Source: Micromonospora tulbaghiae
Lineage (GTDB): Bacteria > Actinomycetota > Actinomycetes > Mycobacteriales > Micromonosporaceae
NCBI RefSeq assembly: GCF_900091605.1
Contig: NZ_FMCQ01000007.1
Span: forward strand, 1 to 64,000
Direction of reading: 5' to 3'
DNA length: 64,000 bases
Each line of letters starts with the position of its first letter. The first letter of the stretch is position 1. The notes below the pieces were generated by a model. That model was not told where the DNA came from and made no database searches. It worked only from the letters and a program-made list of their open reading frames with translations. The translations under genes were made by a program, and so were the position numbers. Below, piece by piece: positions 28,817 to 37,465 of this stretch.

Positions 28817-29821
28817 ATGAGCGACCAGGAACGCCCCGACTCCCTGGCCGACCAGGCCGCCGCCTGGGTGCCCCCGTGGGAGCGACCCACCCCGCCCAAG
28901 CCCGCCCCGGACGACTCCGACGCGCCCGCGGAGCGGCCGGACCCCGAGATCGCGGACACCTCAAGTTCCGCAGGAGCAGATCTCGACGCGACACCAGATC
29001 CCTCGGCGGATCTTGGAAGCGAAGGGCCCTCAGAGGGGCCGATTCCTTCCAAGACCGCCGCAGATGTCCCGCCCGCGCCGGATCTTGGTACGGGGGCGCC
29101 CTCCGAGGGGCGGGACCGTACCAAGATCTCGGCAGAGGGCGGGACCGGGGACGACGTCGGTCCGCCCGCGCGGGACGCGGCGCAGCGGGCGGGCGGGGGA
29201 GCGGGTGCTGAGGGCGTACCCCCGAAGCGGGGACGGCGCCGGACGGCGCCGGAACCGGTGCCCGCACCGGTCCTGGACGACGCGGAGCTGCGCGGCGCCC
29301 TCGAGGCGATCCTGCTCGTGGTGGATCAGCCGGTCAGCGAGCTGGTCCTGGCCGAGATCCTCGAACAGGCCCCCGAGCGGGTCGGCGCGATGCTCGACGA
29401 GATCGCCGCCGGATACACCGCCGCAGGGCACGGGTTCGACCTGCGCCGGGCCGCAGGTGGCTGGCGTCTCTACACCCGGCCGGAATACGCGACGTACGTG
29501 GAACGGTTCGTACTGGACGGGCAGTCCGTGCGGCTGACCCAGGCCGCGCTGGAGACCCTCGCCGTGGTCGCCTACCGGCAGCCGGTGACCCGCTCGCGCA
29601 TCTCGGCCATCCGGGGTGTCAACTGCGACGGGGTGCTCCGTACCCTGGTGGGTCGCGGCCTGGTCGAGGAGTGCGGCACCGAAGCGGACAGCGGTGCCTA
29701 CCTCTACCGGACCACCACCATGTTCCTGGAGAAGCTGGGGCTGAACTCGGTGGACGACCTGCCGCCGCTCGCCCCGTTCCTTCCCGACGACGTAGAAGAG
29801 CTTGCCGATGCGACGCGATGA
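28817..29821 (+). CDS. scpB: Segregation and condensation protein B with repeat-expanded N-terminus
   Basis: 334 residues from ATG 28817. The two winged-helix domains that define ScpB occupy ~155-320 (LEAILLVVDQPVSELVLAEIL, then LTQAALETLAVVAYRQPVTRSRI and LVGRGLVEECG). The first ~150 residues are low-complexity. Within them, two palindromic DNA elements (29009-29053 and 29081-29128) are read in the same frame and yield related peptides, DLGSEGPSEG and DLGTGAPSEG. The protein partners ScpA in the SMC condensin. The stop overlaps the next gene's start region by 14 bases. Confidence 0.92.
   Translation: MSDQERPDSLADQAAAWVPPWERPTPPKPAPDDSDAPAERPDPEIADTSSSAGADLDATPDPSADLGSEGPSEGPIPSKTAADVPPAPDLGTGAPSEGRDRTKISAEGGTGDDVGPPARDAAQRAGGGAGAEGVPPKRGRRRTAPEPVPAPVLDDAELRGALEAILLVVDQPVSELVLAEILEQAPERVGAMLDEIAAGYTAAGHGFDLRRAAGGWRLYTRPEYATYVERFVLDGQSVRLTQAALETLAVVAYRQPVTRSRISAIRGVNCDGVLRTLVGRGLVEECGTEADSGAYLYRTTTMFLEKLGLNSVDDLPPLAPFLPDDVEELADATR
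29009..29053. repeat. Palindromic repeat element 1 inside scpB
   Basis: An imperfect inverted repeat. The outer arms TCTTGGAAG and CTTCCAAGA-like bases pair, and inner GGGCC/GGCCC arms surround a short loop. The element belongs to the same type as the next copy 27 bases away. Confidence 0.7.
29081..29128. repeat. Palindromic repeat element 2 inside scpB
   Basis: The outer 12-base arms, GATCTTGGTACG and CGTACCAAGATC, are perfect inverted repeats, and the GC-rich interior is partly self-complementary. I recall similar GATCTTGGTAC palindromes between genes in Micromonospora, but could not check this. Confidence 0.8.
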
Positions 29822-30578
29822 CCGTGCCCCGAAGCCCGATGCCCCCGTGTACGAGGGCGCCGAGCGCCTCCAGAAGGTGCTCGCCGCCGCGGGGGTGGGT
29901 TCCCGGCGCGCCTGCGAAGACCTGATCTTCCGGCGCCGGGTCACCGTGAACGGACGGGTGGCGCAGCTCGGCGACAAGGCCGACCCGGCCCGCGACGTGA
30001 TCGTCGTCGACGGGGAGCGGCTGCAGGCCGACGTCCGCCTGGTCTACGTGGCGATGAACAAGCCGCGCGGGGTGGTCACCACCATGGCTGACGAGAAGGG
30101 CCGCACCGAGCTCGCCGACTTCATCGGCGCGCGGCTCGAGCAGCGGGTCTACCACGTCGGGCGACTGGACGCCGACAGCGAGGGCCTGCTCCTGCTCACC
30201 AACGACGGCACCCTCGCCCACAAGCTCATGCACCCGTCGTACGAGGTACTCAAGACCTACCTCGCCGAGGTGGCCGGGCCGATCCCGCGCAACCTCAGCA
30301 AGCGGCTGACCTCCGGCGTCGAGCTGGAGGACGGGCCGGTGAAGGTCGACGGGTTCAAGCTGGTCGACACGCTGGGCAAAACCGCCCAGGTGGAGCTGAC
30401 CCTGCACGAGGGGCGCAAGCACATCGTCCGGCGCCTGATGGCCGAGGTGGGACACCCGGTGTCCCGTCTGATCCGTACCTCGATCGGTCCGATCAAGCTC
30501 GGCGACCTGCGCACCGGGCGGATGCGACGGCTCACAAACGCGGAGGTCGCCGCCCTGTTCAAGGCCGTGGGTGACTGA
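29808..30578 (+). CDS. RsuA/RluB/E/F-type rRNA pseudouridine synthase
   Basis: 256 residues from ATG 29808, preceded by AGAAGAG at good spacing; TTG 29802 is an unlikely alternative. An N-terminal S4 domain (RLQKVLAAAGVGSRRACEDLI) is followed by the synthase domain, with catalytic Asp 121 in VGRLDADSEGLLLLTNDG and the family motif NKPRGVVTT. It isomerises a uridine in rRNA; RluB-type 23S modification is most likely from the S4 domain and gene context (Rv1711 orthologue). The gene overlaps scpB. Confidence 0.92.
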   Translation: MRRDDRAPKPDAPVYEGAERLQKVLAAAGVGSRRACEDLIFRRRVTVNGRVAQLGDKADPARDVIVVDGERLQADVRLVYVAMNKPRGVVTTMADEKGRTELADFIGARLEQRVYHVGRLDADSEGLLLLTNDGTLAHKLMHPSYEVLKTYLAEVAGPIPRNLSKRLTSGVELEDGPVKVDGFKLVDTLGKTAQVELTLHEGRKHIVRRLMAEVGHPVSRLIRTSIGPIKLGDLRTGRMRRLTNAEVAALFKAVGD

Positions 30579-30625
30579 CCCCGACGATCGGGGTACGGCT
30601 CCCGGTAGGCTTCGACGCGGTCCGC

Positions 30626-30645
30626 GGGCCGGCACACGCCGGCCC
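30626..30645 (+). other. GC hairpin between the pseudouridine synthase and cmk genes
   Basis: An 8-base-pair stem, GGGCCGGC/GCCGGCCC, with loop ACAC. It is followed by a further short GC palindrome. It may be a weak terminator or attenuator in the 171-base gap; evidence is structural only. Confidence 0.35.
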
Positions 30646-30749
30646 GGCGGGACGCCCGCGCGGCGCGGGCATGATTCAAGACGGAACATCCGCTCAACGG
30701 CGCCCGGCACACCGGGCGACCCGCGAGGTACGGGCTGAGGAGGACAACG

Positions 30750-31430
30750 GTGGAGGAAAACGTACCGGCCGGGCGATGCGTGGTCGCTGTGGACGGGCCG
30801 TCCGGTTCGGGGAAGTCCACCGTGTCGCGGCGACTGGCCACGGGCCTCGGCGCCCGCTACCTCGACACCGGCGCCATGTACCGGGCGCTGACCTGGGCGG
30901 TCCTGCGCTCCGGCGTGGAACTCACCGACACCGAGTCGGTGGCCAAGGTCGCCGCCGAGGCCGACCTCCGCATCGGCACCGACCCCCAGGGGTACGCCGT
31001 GACCGTCGACGGCACCGACGTGTCCACCGCCATCCGCGGCGCCGAGGTGACCAAGGCGGTGTCCGCTGTGTCCGCCGTCGCCGCCGTACGCGAGCTGCTG
31101 GTGGACCGGCAGCGGCGGGTGATCGCCGACGCGGGCCGGATCGTGGTCGAAGGCCGGGACATCGGCTCGGTGGTCGCGCCGGACGCGGAGCTGAAGGTGT
31201 ACCTGACCGCCTCCGAGGCGGCGCGCGCGAAGCGACGCAGCGCCGAGGACGCGGCCGACGTCGCGGCGACAGCCGCCGACCTGGCCCGCCGGGACCGGCT
31301 CGACTCGACCCGCAAGGTCAACCCGCTCCAGCAGGCCCCCGACGCGGTGGTGCTGGACACCACCGAGCTGGGCATCGACGAGGTCGTGGCCCGCCTGCGG
31401 GACATGCTCACCGAGCGGGGCGTGGCATGA
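30750..31430 (+). CDS. cmk: Cytidylate kinase
   Basis: 226 residues from GTG 30750, with GAGGAGGA at 30737-30744. The P-loop is VAVDGPSGSGKSTVSRRLA, followed by the NMP-binding segment ARYLDTGAMYRALTWA and the conserved VEGRDIGSVVAPDA and RRDRLDSTRKVNPL. It phosphorylates CMP and dCMP, complementing pyrG upstream. The stop overlaps der by 4 bases, an arrangement conserved with Rv1712-Rv1713. Confidence 0.95.
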   Translation: MEENVPAGRCVVAVDGPSGSGKSTVSRRLATGLGARYLDTGAMYRALTWAVLRSGVELTDTESVAKVAAEADLRIGTDPQGYAVTVDGTDVSTAIRGAEVTKAVSAVSAVAAVRELLVDRQRRVIADAGRIVVEGRDIGSVVAPDAELKVYLTASEAARAKRRSAEDAADVAATAADLARRDRLDSTRKVNPLQQAPDAVVLDTTELGIDEVVARLRDMLTERGVA

Positions 31431-32836
31431 GTGACAATGATTTCGGTGGCTGGGTGGAACTGCGCGAGCCGGAGGCCGACTCCGGTGAGCCGACCGGCCC
31501 GCAGCCCGTCGTAGCAGTGGTCGGCCGACCCAACGTCGGCAAGTCCACGCTGGTCAACCGCATCATCGGCCGCCGTCAGGCGGTCGTGGAGGACATCCCC
31601 GGCGTGACCCGGGACCGCGTGCCCTACGACGCGCAGTGGAACGGCCGGTCGTTCACCGTCGTGGACACCGGCGGCTGGGAACCCGACGCCAAGGACCGGG
31701 CCGCCGCCATCGCCGCCCAGGCCGAGATCGCGGTGGGCACCGCCGACGTGGTGCTGTTCGTGGTGGACGCCATGGTCGGCTCGACCGACGTGGACGAGGC
31801 CGCGGTGAAGATGCTGCGCCGCAGCGCCAAGCCGGTGATCCTGGTCGCGAACAAGGCCGACAACACCACCATCGAGATGGAGGCGACCGCGCTGTGGTCG
31901 CTCGGCCTCGGTGAACCGTTCCCGGTGTCGGCGCTGCACGGCCGAGGCTCCGGCGACCTGCTCGACGCCATCCTGCACGCGCTGCCCGAGGCGCCGAAGA
32001 TCGTGGAGAACCGGCCGCGCGGCCCGCGCCGGGTCGCGCTGGTCGGTCGCCCCAACGTCGGCAAGTCCAGCCTGCTCAACCGCTTCTCCGGCGAGGAGCG
32101 GGCGGTCGTCGACTCGGTCGCCGGCACCACGGTCGACCCGGTCGACAGCCTGGTCGAGATCGGCGGCGAGACATGGCAGCTGGTCGACACCGCCGGCCTG
32201 CGCAAGCGGGTCGGCAAGGCCAGCGGCACCGAGTACTACGCCAGCCTGCGTACCGCCTCGGCGATCGAGGCGGCCGAGGTCGCCGTGGTGCTGATCGACT
32301 CCAGCGAGGTGATCAGCGAGCAGGACCAGCGGATCCTCACCATGGTCGTCGAGTCCGGCCGGGCGCTGGTCATCGCGTTCAACAAGTGGGACCTGGTCGA
32401 CGGCGACCGCCGCTACTACCTGGACAAGGAGATCGACCGGGAGCTGCGGCGCATCCCCTGGGCGATCCGGCTGAACCTGTCCGCGAAGACCGGCCGCGCC
32501 GTCGACAAGCTCGCGCCCGCGCTGCGCAAGGCGCTGGCCAGCTGGGAGACGCGCATCCCGACCGCGCAGCTCAACCAGTGGCTCACCGCGCTGGTGCAGG
32601 CCACCCCGCACCCGGTACGCGGCGGGCGCGCGCCACGCATCCTGTTCGCCACCCAGGCCGGGGCGGCGCCGCCGCGGTTCGTGCTGTTCACCACCGGGCC
32701 GCTCGACGCCGGCTACCAGCGCTTCGTCGAGCGCAAGCTCCGCGAGGAGTTCGGCTACGAGGGCAGCCCGATCGAGATCTCGGTACGCCCGCGCAAGAAG
32801 CTGGGCCCCGGCGGCCGGGGCAAGGCCCACGGCTGA
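31427..32836 (+). CDS. der: Ribosome-biogenesis GTPase Der (EngA)
   Basis: 469 residues from ATG 31427. Two tandem GTPase domains each begin with GRPNVGKS (residues ~33 and ~207) and carry DTGGW/DTAGL and NKAD/NKWD motifs. A C-terminal KH-like domain ends with PIEISVRPRKKLGP. Der acts in late assembly of the 50S subunit. A short, mildly charged extension of ~28 residues precedes the first G1 motif. It is the last gene of the conserved block; the ICE begins ~200 bases later. Confidence 0.96.
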   Translation: MSDNDFGGWVELREPEADSGEPTGPQPVVAVVGRPNVGKSTLVNRIIGRRQAVVEDIPGVTRDRVPYDAQWNGRSFTVVDTGGWEPDAKDRAAAIAAQAEIAVGTADVVLFVVDAMVGSTDVDEAAVKMLRRSAKPVILVANKADNTTIEMEATALWSLGLGEPFPVSALHGRGSGDLLDAILHALPEAPKIVENRPRGPRRVALVGRPNVGKSSLLNRFSGEERAVVDSVAGTTVDPVDSLVEIGGETWQLVDTAGLRKRVGKASGTEYYASLRTASAIEAAEVAVVLIDSSEVISEQDQRILTMVVESGRALVIAFNKWDLVDGDRRYYLDKEIDRELRRIPWAIRLNLSAKTGRAVDKLAPALRKALASWETRIPTAQLNQWLTALVQATPHPVRGGRAPRILFATQAGAAPPRFVLFTTGPLDAGYQRFVERKLREEFGYEGSPIEISVRPRKKLGPGGRGKAHG

Positions 32837-32986
32837 CCCTCTGCTTGTCGCTCGGTCTTGCCGCGCCCACCCTCCTAGGATGCTCTAGGGGGTGTGGCGC
32901 GCGGCGCGGGAGGGGCCTCTGCGCACGGTGCGAAGATCCTGCGCTAAGCTGTACCGGCTGCCGCGGGGGAGACCTGGCGGGGGCAT

Positions 32987-33060
<74 letters not shown>

Positions 33061-33067
33061 CAAAGAA

Positions 33068-33103
33068 AAAGCCCTGACCAGCGGGAACGCTGGTCAGGGC
33101 TTT
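33068..33103 (+). terminator. tRNA-Pro terminator
   Basis: A perfect 16-base-pair stem (33068-33083 with 33088-33103) with loop GGAA, followed by TGATTTTC. It starts eight bases after the tRNA, and could equally stop leftward transcription from the integrase. Confidence 0.9.
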
Positions 33104-33174
33104 GATTTTCTTCGATGGAGATTTGAACCGCCCCCCGAAAACCCCCCGTTTACGTGGTGCGGCAACCAAGTTCG

Positions 33175-34386
33175 TCATCGGTGTGCATCGTTCTCTCCTG
33201 GCGACGATCCTTGGCTGCTCGGGTGGCTGCCGAGCCGTTCGAGGATGCCGGACACGTCTGGGGCTTGTAACGGCTTGGCGATGTAGTAGGTGTCGGTGAC
33301 CTCCTCGCTGGAGTGCCCGAGCTGCGCTGCCGCGCTCTTGGTATCGATCTCCTCCTTGATCAGGGTGGCGACGGTCTTTCGGAAGGTGTGCGGGGTGACC
33401 CAGTCGAGGTCGGCTTCGGCGCGGGCCTGGCGCCACTGACGGCGGACGTTGTTGGGGGAGAGCCAGGTGCCTCGTCGGGAAGCGAAGATCGCGTCGTGGG
33501 GGTTGTCCGCGGCGGTGAGTTTGCGGGCCATGAGCATGCCGACCGCGAACCGGGGGAGGACGACCCTCCGGTAGCCGGCGTCGCTCTTGGTCCAGGGCTG
33601 TCGGAAGAAGCCCTGGCTCTTGATGAAGACCAGCGTTCCGCAGATCGTCAGGGTTGGTCGTTCGGCGGCGAGGTCCAGGTCCTCCCAGCGGAGGGCCAGG
33701 ATCTCGCCGATACGGGCGCCCGTGGCGAGCATGAGGTCGACGACGTCGGCCAGGTCGCCGCTGTGCCGAGGCCCGGGCTTACCAGGGATCGGTCGCTGCC
33801 ATTCGCGGATCGCCGTACGGACGGCTTGGAGTTGCTCGGCGGACAGGACGACGACGGTGCGACGGGGTTTGCGGAGTCGGCCGGTGTCGCGGACCGGGTT
33901 GGTGGGGATGGCGCCGTGACGTACGGCCAGAGCGAACATCTGACTGAGTACGACCTTCACGCCTTTGGCGGCTGAAGGGCGGTCCTTGGCGATGTCGCGC
34001 AGGAACCGGTCCAGGCGTCCGACGCTGGCTTCCCGGATTCGGAGGTTGCCGAGGGCGGGCAAGATCGAGGTGCGGACGCTGGTCGCGTATCGGTGGATGG
34101 TTTGTGGCGCGATGCGTTCCTCGGCGGTGATCTCTTCGACCCACAGTTCGGCGAGGGCGCTGATGCGCGTTTCGCGGGTGATCTCGTCGTCGGTGGGGGT
34201 GGCACGGTCGCGGAGTTTGACCTTCAAGGCCCGTTCGGCGGCCGGGCCTGTGGCGTCGGTGGCCTCGATGTCGCGGGTGATGCCGTCGTAGTCGCGGAAC
34301 CGGGCGCGTGCCCGGAATCTCTTCGGACCGAGTTTCTCGATCCGGATTTTTCCGGAGGTGCCGATGGCCAGTTCAGGTCGGGCCAT
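33175..34386 (-). CDS. int: Tyrosine-type integrase of the ICE
   Basis: 403 residues from ATG 34386. An N-terminal arm-binding region (RFRARARFRDYDGITRDIEA) precedes a SAM-like core-binding domain (AELWVEEITAEERIAPQTIHRYATS-like) and the catalytic domain. The Arg is in LMLATGARIGEIL, the Lys in WTKSDAGYRRV, HxxR in TPHTFRKTVATL, and the nucleophile Tyr in SSEEVTDTYYIAKP. It is expected to insert the element into the tRNA-Pro 3' end and, with the neighbouring excisionase, to remove it. It points towards the tRNA, as is usual for such elements. The start is three bases after the excisionase stop. Confidence 0.93.
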   Translation of the reverse strand: MARPELAIGTSGKIRIEKLGPKRFRARARFRDYDGITRDIEATDATGPAAERALKVKLRDRATPTDDEITRETRISALAELWVEEITAEERIAPQTIHRYATSVRTSILPALGNLRIREASVGRLDRFLRDIAKDRPSAAKGVKVVLSQMFALAVRHGAIPTNPVRDTGRLRKPRRTVVVLSAEQLQAVRTAIREWQRPIPGKPGPRHSGDLADVVDLMLATGARIGEILALRWEDLDLAAERPTLTICGTLVFIKSQGFFRQPWTKSDAGYRRVVLPRFAVGMLMARKLTAADNPHDAIFASRRGTWLSPNNVRRQWRQARAEADLDWVTPHTFRKTVATLIKEEIDTKSAAAQLGHSSEEVTDTYYIAKPLQAPDVSGILERLGSHPSSQGSSPGENDAHR

Positions 34387-34389
34387 GGT

Positions 34390-34599
34390 TCACCGCTCCG
34401 CGTCGGTGTGGTCTTCGAGCCAGCGCTCGACCTCGCTGCGCCGGTAGCGCAGGGTGTTGCCGACGCGGATGGCGCGAGGGCCCTTGCCTCGGCTGTGCCA
34501 GGCGTAGAGGGTGTTCTTGGGCTTGCCCAACCAGGCCGCGAGGTCGTCGATGGTCAGGAGTGGGTCTGGTCGCCATTCGGAGGCGGCGGGGCCGTTCAT
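34390..34599 (-). CDS. xis: Excisionase-like MerR-type HTH protein
   Basis: 69 residues from ATG 34599. It is essentially one winged HTH of the excisionase family: LTIDDLAAWLGKPKNTLYAW, GPRAIRVGNTLRYRRSEVERWL. An open frame reaches to 34719, but similarity begins near residue 12 of the short form. Such proteins bend attachment-site DNA to direct the integrase to excision. Three bases separate it from int, so the two are cotranscribed. Confidence 0.85.
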   Translation of the reverse strand: MNGPAASEWRPDPLLTIDDLAAWLGKPKNTLYAWHSRGKGPRAIRVGNTLRYRRSEVERWLEDHTDAER

Positions 34600-35096
34600 C
34601 GCCGGTCCAGGACGTCGGTCGAACCGGGCTGCCAGCGGCGCGTCGTGCGGTTGGCAGTTGGCCTGCGTGCGTCGGCACGTGGTCTGAATTCCGGGCCGGT
34701 TCGGGGTCGGGGCGGGCATGGATCATGCTTCCTTTCGTTGGCCCGGCGCTGCTGGGGCCGGGGGTGAACGGGGCCGTCGCTACGACCCGCGGGCGCGGCA
34801 TCTGACAGCTGTGGCCGTCTATCCATCCGTCGTGTCCCCCATGGGTCAAGCCAAGGGCTGGGCTCGTCCTCGAAGAGGCATCGCAGGCTCGGTATCGATC
34901 GCGGACGGACGGCGTCCCCCTGGTCCTGCGGACCGCTGGATGGCGGACAGAGGGCGTCAGTCGAGCCCTCGCTCGCCAGTTGCGAGACGCGGTGCGTCCC
35001 CGTACCGAACTGGGTGTGGAAACGCGCGATCCGGGGCGCGGTGCTCGCGCACCCGGTCATCTCGATGCAGATTGGGAAGCTCTGGAGTGTTCTCAT
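34596..35096 (-). CDS. Doubtful ORF coupled to the excisionase gene
   Basis: 166 residues from ATG 35096. AAAGG is spaced nine bases before the start on this strand, and the stop overlaps the xis ATG as ATGA, which are the two arguments that it is real. Against it, the product is rich in Arg, Pro and Ser without recognisable fold, and codon third positions are not as GC-biased as in neighbouring genes. The start reads MRTLQSFPICIEMTGCAS. It may instead be a noncoding leader of the xis-int operon. Confidence 0.25.
   Translation of the reverse strand: MRTLQSFPICIEMTGCASTAPRIARFHTQFGTGTHRVSQLASEGSTDALCPPSSGPQDQGDAVRPRSIPSLRCLFEDEPSPWLDPWGTRRMDRRPQLSDAAPAGRSDGPVHPRPQQRRANERKHDPCPPRPRTGPEFRPRADARRPTANRTTRRWQPGSTDVLDRR
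34802..34808. promoter_or_regulatory. CTGACAG motif upstream of xis
   Basis: One copy of the half-site that recurs in ICE promoter regions, about 200 bases upstream of the excisionase start. Confidence 0.3.
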
Positions 35097-35379
35097 CGTC
35101 AATTGCCTTTCGGTCAGGCTGATGTGTGGGTTGGTGCTGGTCGTGGTCTGCGATATCCGGGCGCGTGGAACCGGTGACCTCCTTGCGTCAGAGGGCATGC
35201 GCGGATGGCCCGCCGAGCAGAGAGGCTCGGCAGGCTGGCTGGATTGAATGGACGGCCCGCCGAGATCGGCGGGCCGTCATCTGTTGGAGCGCTGCCTGGT
35301 GCTCACCCCGGTGGCGCCGTCATTGGCCGGACAGCGGTGAGTCCCGAGGGTTGGCGGCGGTGCTTGCTCTGACGACTCG
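35097..35379. other. Intergenic region between xis leader and Hsp70-like gene
   Basis: No gene is supportable; short open frames here lack ribosome sites and codon bias. A perfect GC-rich hairpin lies at 35251-35278. Confidence 0.5.
35251..35278. terminator. Hairpin terminator downstream of the Hsp70-like gene
   Basis: A 13-base-pair perfect stem (GACGGCCCGCCGA with TCGGCGGGCCGTC) and a very short loop, about 100 bases beyond the Hsp70-like gene's stop on the minus strand. Confidence 0.75.
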
Positions 35380-37302
35380 TCAGGCTGTGTGGCTGCTGCC
35401 CGCGAGTCGGCGCAATGCCTGCCCGGTGCCGGGGTAGGCGAGCCGCAATGTGTAAGCGGCGAGTTGAACGGCCCACCAGGTGAGGGCGACGAGGTAACCG
35501 ACCAGCAGAGCGCTGCTGGTGTCGCTGGTGAAGACGATGGCGTAGCCGATGGCGAGGCCGGGGACCGTGATGGTGCGGGTGGTGCGGCTTCGGCTGGTGG
35601 TCAGGGCGGTGGCGATGCCGAGCAGTGCTGCTCCGGCGCTGCCGATGAGGCCGGGCATGCCGGTCAGGTCGACCGGTGGGGTGAGGGTGATCGCCGCGCG
35701 CATGAGACAGATGCCGGTGGTTGCGATGGCGGCGGGCAGGGCCGCCGGACGGGTGCGCGCGAGCCAGTAGGACAGTTGCGGAGCCGCAATGCGGGGAGCG
35801 GTGGCGGCGATGATCGCCGCGCAGACAGCGAGGGGGAGTGCGGAGCCGAGCGTCCATTTCAGGTATGGCTCGTAGCCGAACTGGACGGCGGTGCCGGTGG
35901 CGAGGCCGTAGAGGGCGGCGGCGGTTGATCCGCCGACGGCGGCGGCGAGGTATCCGCGTCTGATGAGGTGGCCGGTGGTGGGTCTAGAGGTGGCTGCGTC
36001 GGTGGTGCCGGCGAGCCAGGTGGTGGGGGCGAGGTGCGCCACGGCGAATGCGGTGAGCATGGTGAGGGCACCGGCGACGCCCAGTTGAGGCAGGGAGAGG
36101 CGGACGCCGACGACCTGGACGGAGTAGGTCGTGACGATGTCCGCGGTGAGGATGGTCTGTAGGAGCACGGTGAGCGAGCAGACGCCCAGGATGATGGCGC
36201 TGGTCAGGTCACGGACGCGGAGCCGAACTCGTGGCAGTGCGGTGTCGTTGGCGGTGCTTGTTGTCTGCTGATGGGCTGCGGTGAGCGCGAGGGCGCCGTC
36301 AGCGAGGGCGTGGGAGTGACCGTCGAGGGCGATCGGAGTGTGCCCGGTGACGGCCACGAGGCGTTCCTGAAGGCCCGGGATTGCTCTGGCTTCCCGGTGG
36401 ATCACGCCACTGAGGTGCTGCTGGCCGATGTCGGCGGCGTCAAGGATGCCTTGGACGGCATTGGCGGCATCGTCGAGGAGGGGCTGCGCTGCGGCGGTGA
36501 CGTCATCGCGGGTCAGAACGGCCGGCGGCCGGGGCGACGGCAGGAGAACGGGTGCGCGTGCCTGAGTGGAGAGGGCGGTCCTGGCCTGGCGGATGGACTC
36601 CAGCAGTGCCGCGTCGGCTGGCTCGGGTGTGGCCTCTTTTTCGGTTCGTTGTGGGGGGTCGTCTGCGATGCTGCGGGTCAAGAGGTGCTGCGCGAGGTCT
36701 CGATCCAGGTCGCGGCTCGGGCTCACCTGGCGGGTGGCGAGTTCCTGGTACCCGTCGAGGCTGGCTTGCAGGACGGTCAGCGTGATTGGACGCCGCTCGG
36801 CGTCGCAGATCAGCAGACATGTGCCATCCGGGACGTGGCCTGCGGTCGCGTAAGCGGCGAGTGCTGCTGGCGCGGTGACCATGGCCGGTGCGGGCAGGCC
36901 CGCCCGGGCTGCCGCGTCGGTGAGATGCCCCCGTCGGCGCGGTCCCCAGGCCGAAGGGATGGTCACGGTCAGAGCGGCGACCGGTACGGCGACTTGGCGG
37001 ACTGCCTGGTCAGCGATGTACCACAACTGCCCGGCGAGCAGTTGTACGGCGTCCACCGGCGGCTCGGCGTCAGCCGCGTGCAGGAGGTCCACCGGGTCTC
37101 GGATGAACTGGTGACCTACCGAGGGCTCCGGCAGTCCATTGACGCCGGGGTGGAGTTGACCGGCGGGGTCGATCACGATGCCGTGCGGCATGACGATGCG
37201 GCCGTTGAGCAGGACGGGGATCCGGGTGCCATCGCGGTCGACGGTGGCGGCGATTGCCGACGACGTGAGATCGATCGATAGTCGCGTGCCCCCGCTTGGC
37301 AT
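35380..37302 (-). CDS. Membrane-anchored Hsp70-like (actin-fold) protein
   Basis: 640 residues from ATG 37302, with GGGAGAG ten bases upstream; GTG 37344 would add 14 residues. Residues ~5-340 follow the Hsp70 ATPase layout: LSIDLTSSAIAATV at the first phosphate loop, TVTIPSAWGPRRRGHLTDAA and the ~150-residue APAALAAYAT helix, and GHSHALADGALALTAAH, like the adenosine-site GxxxAxGAA. The second phosphate loop, normally D-L-G-G-G-T, reads CDAERRPITL, so ATP hydrolysis may be lost. The remainder carries about ten membrane helices instead of a peptide-binding domain. It is divergent from the LysM-BTAD gene (163 bases apart). The function is unknown. Confidence 0.7.
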   Translation of the reverse strand: MPSGGTRLSIDLTSSAIAATVDRDGTRIPVLLNGRIVMPHGIVIDPAGQLHPGVNGLPEPSVGHQFIRDPVDLLHAADAEPPVDAVQLLAGQLWYIADQAVRQVAVPVAALTVTIPSAWGPRRRGHLTDAAARAGLPAPAMVTAPAALAAYATAGHVPDGTCLLICDAERRPITLTVLQASLDGYQELATRQVSPSRDLDRDLAQHLLTRSIADDPPQRTEKEATPEPADAALLESIRQARTALSTQARAPVLLPSPRPPAVLTRDDVTAAAQPLLDDAANAVQGILDAADIGQQHLSGVIHREARAIPGLQERLVAVTGHTPIALDGHSHALADGALALTAAHQQTTSTANDTALPRVRLRVRDLTSAIILGVCSLTVLLQTILTADIVTTYSVQVVGVRLSLPQLGVAGALTMLTAFAVAHLAPTTWLAGTTDAATSRPTTGHLIRRGYLAAAVGGSTAAALYGLATGTAVQFGYEPYLKWTLGSALPLAVCAAIIAATAPRIAAPQLSYWLARTRPAALPAAIATTGICLMRAAITLTPPVDLTGMPGLIGSAGAALLGIATALTTSRSRTTRTITVPGLAIGYAIVFTSDTSSALLVGYLVALTWWAVQLAAYTLRLAYPGTGQALRRLAGSSHTA

Positions 37303-37465
37303 GCGAGGCAGTCTCTCCCGACCGGGGAGTGGATCGTCAACCACGTTCTCGTCCCGTGATCGATTGTGCGCGCATGGTGAGAATCCTTCCTAACAGGATG
37401 GCCTTCGCTGGGTATCGCCGTGTATGCGAGAGGAAAGGGATCTACCAAGCGGGGGGACGGACAGG

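Noticed and set aside
35014..35247. 77-residue + strand ORF between xis and the Hsp70-like gene
   Set aside because: It has a hydrophobic middle but no ribosome site and no support from codon bias.
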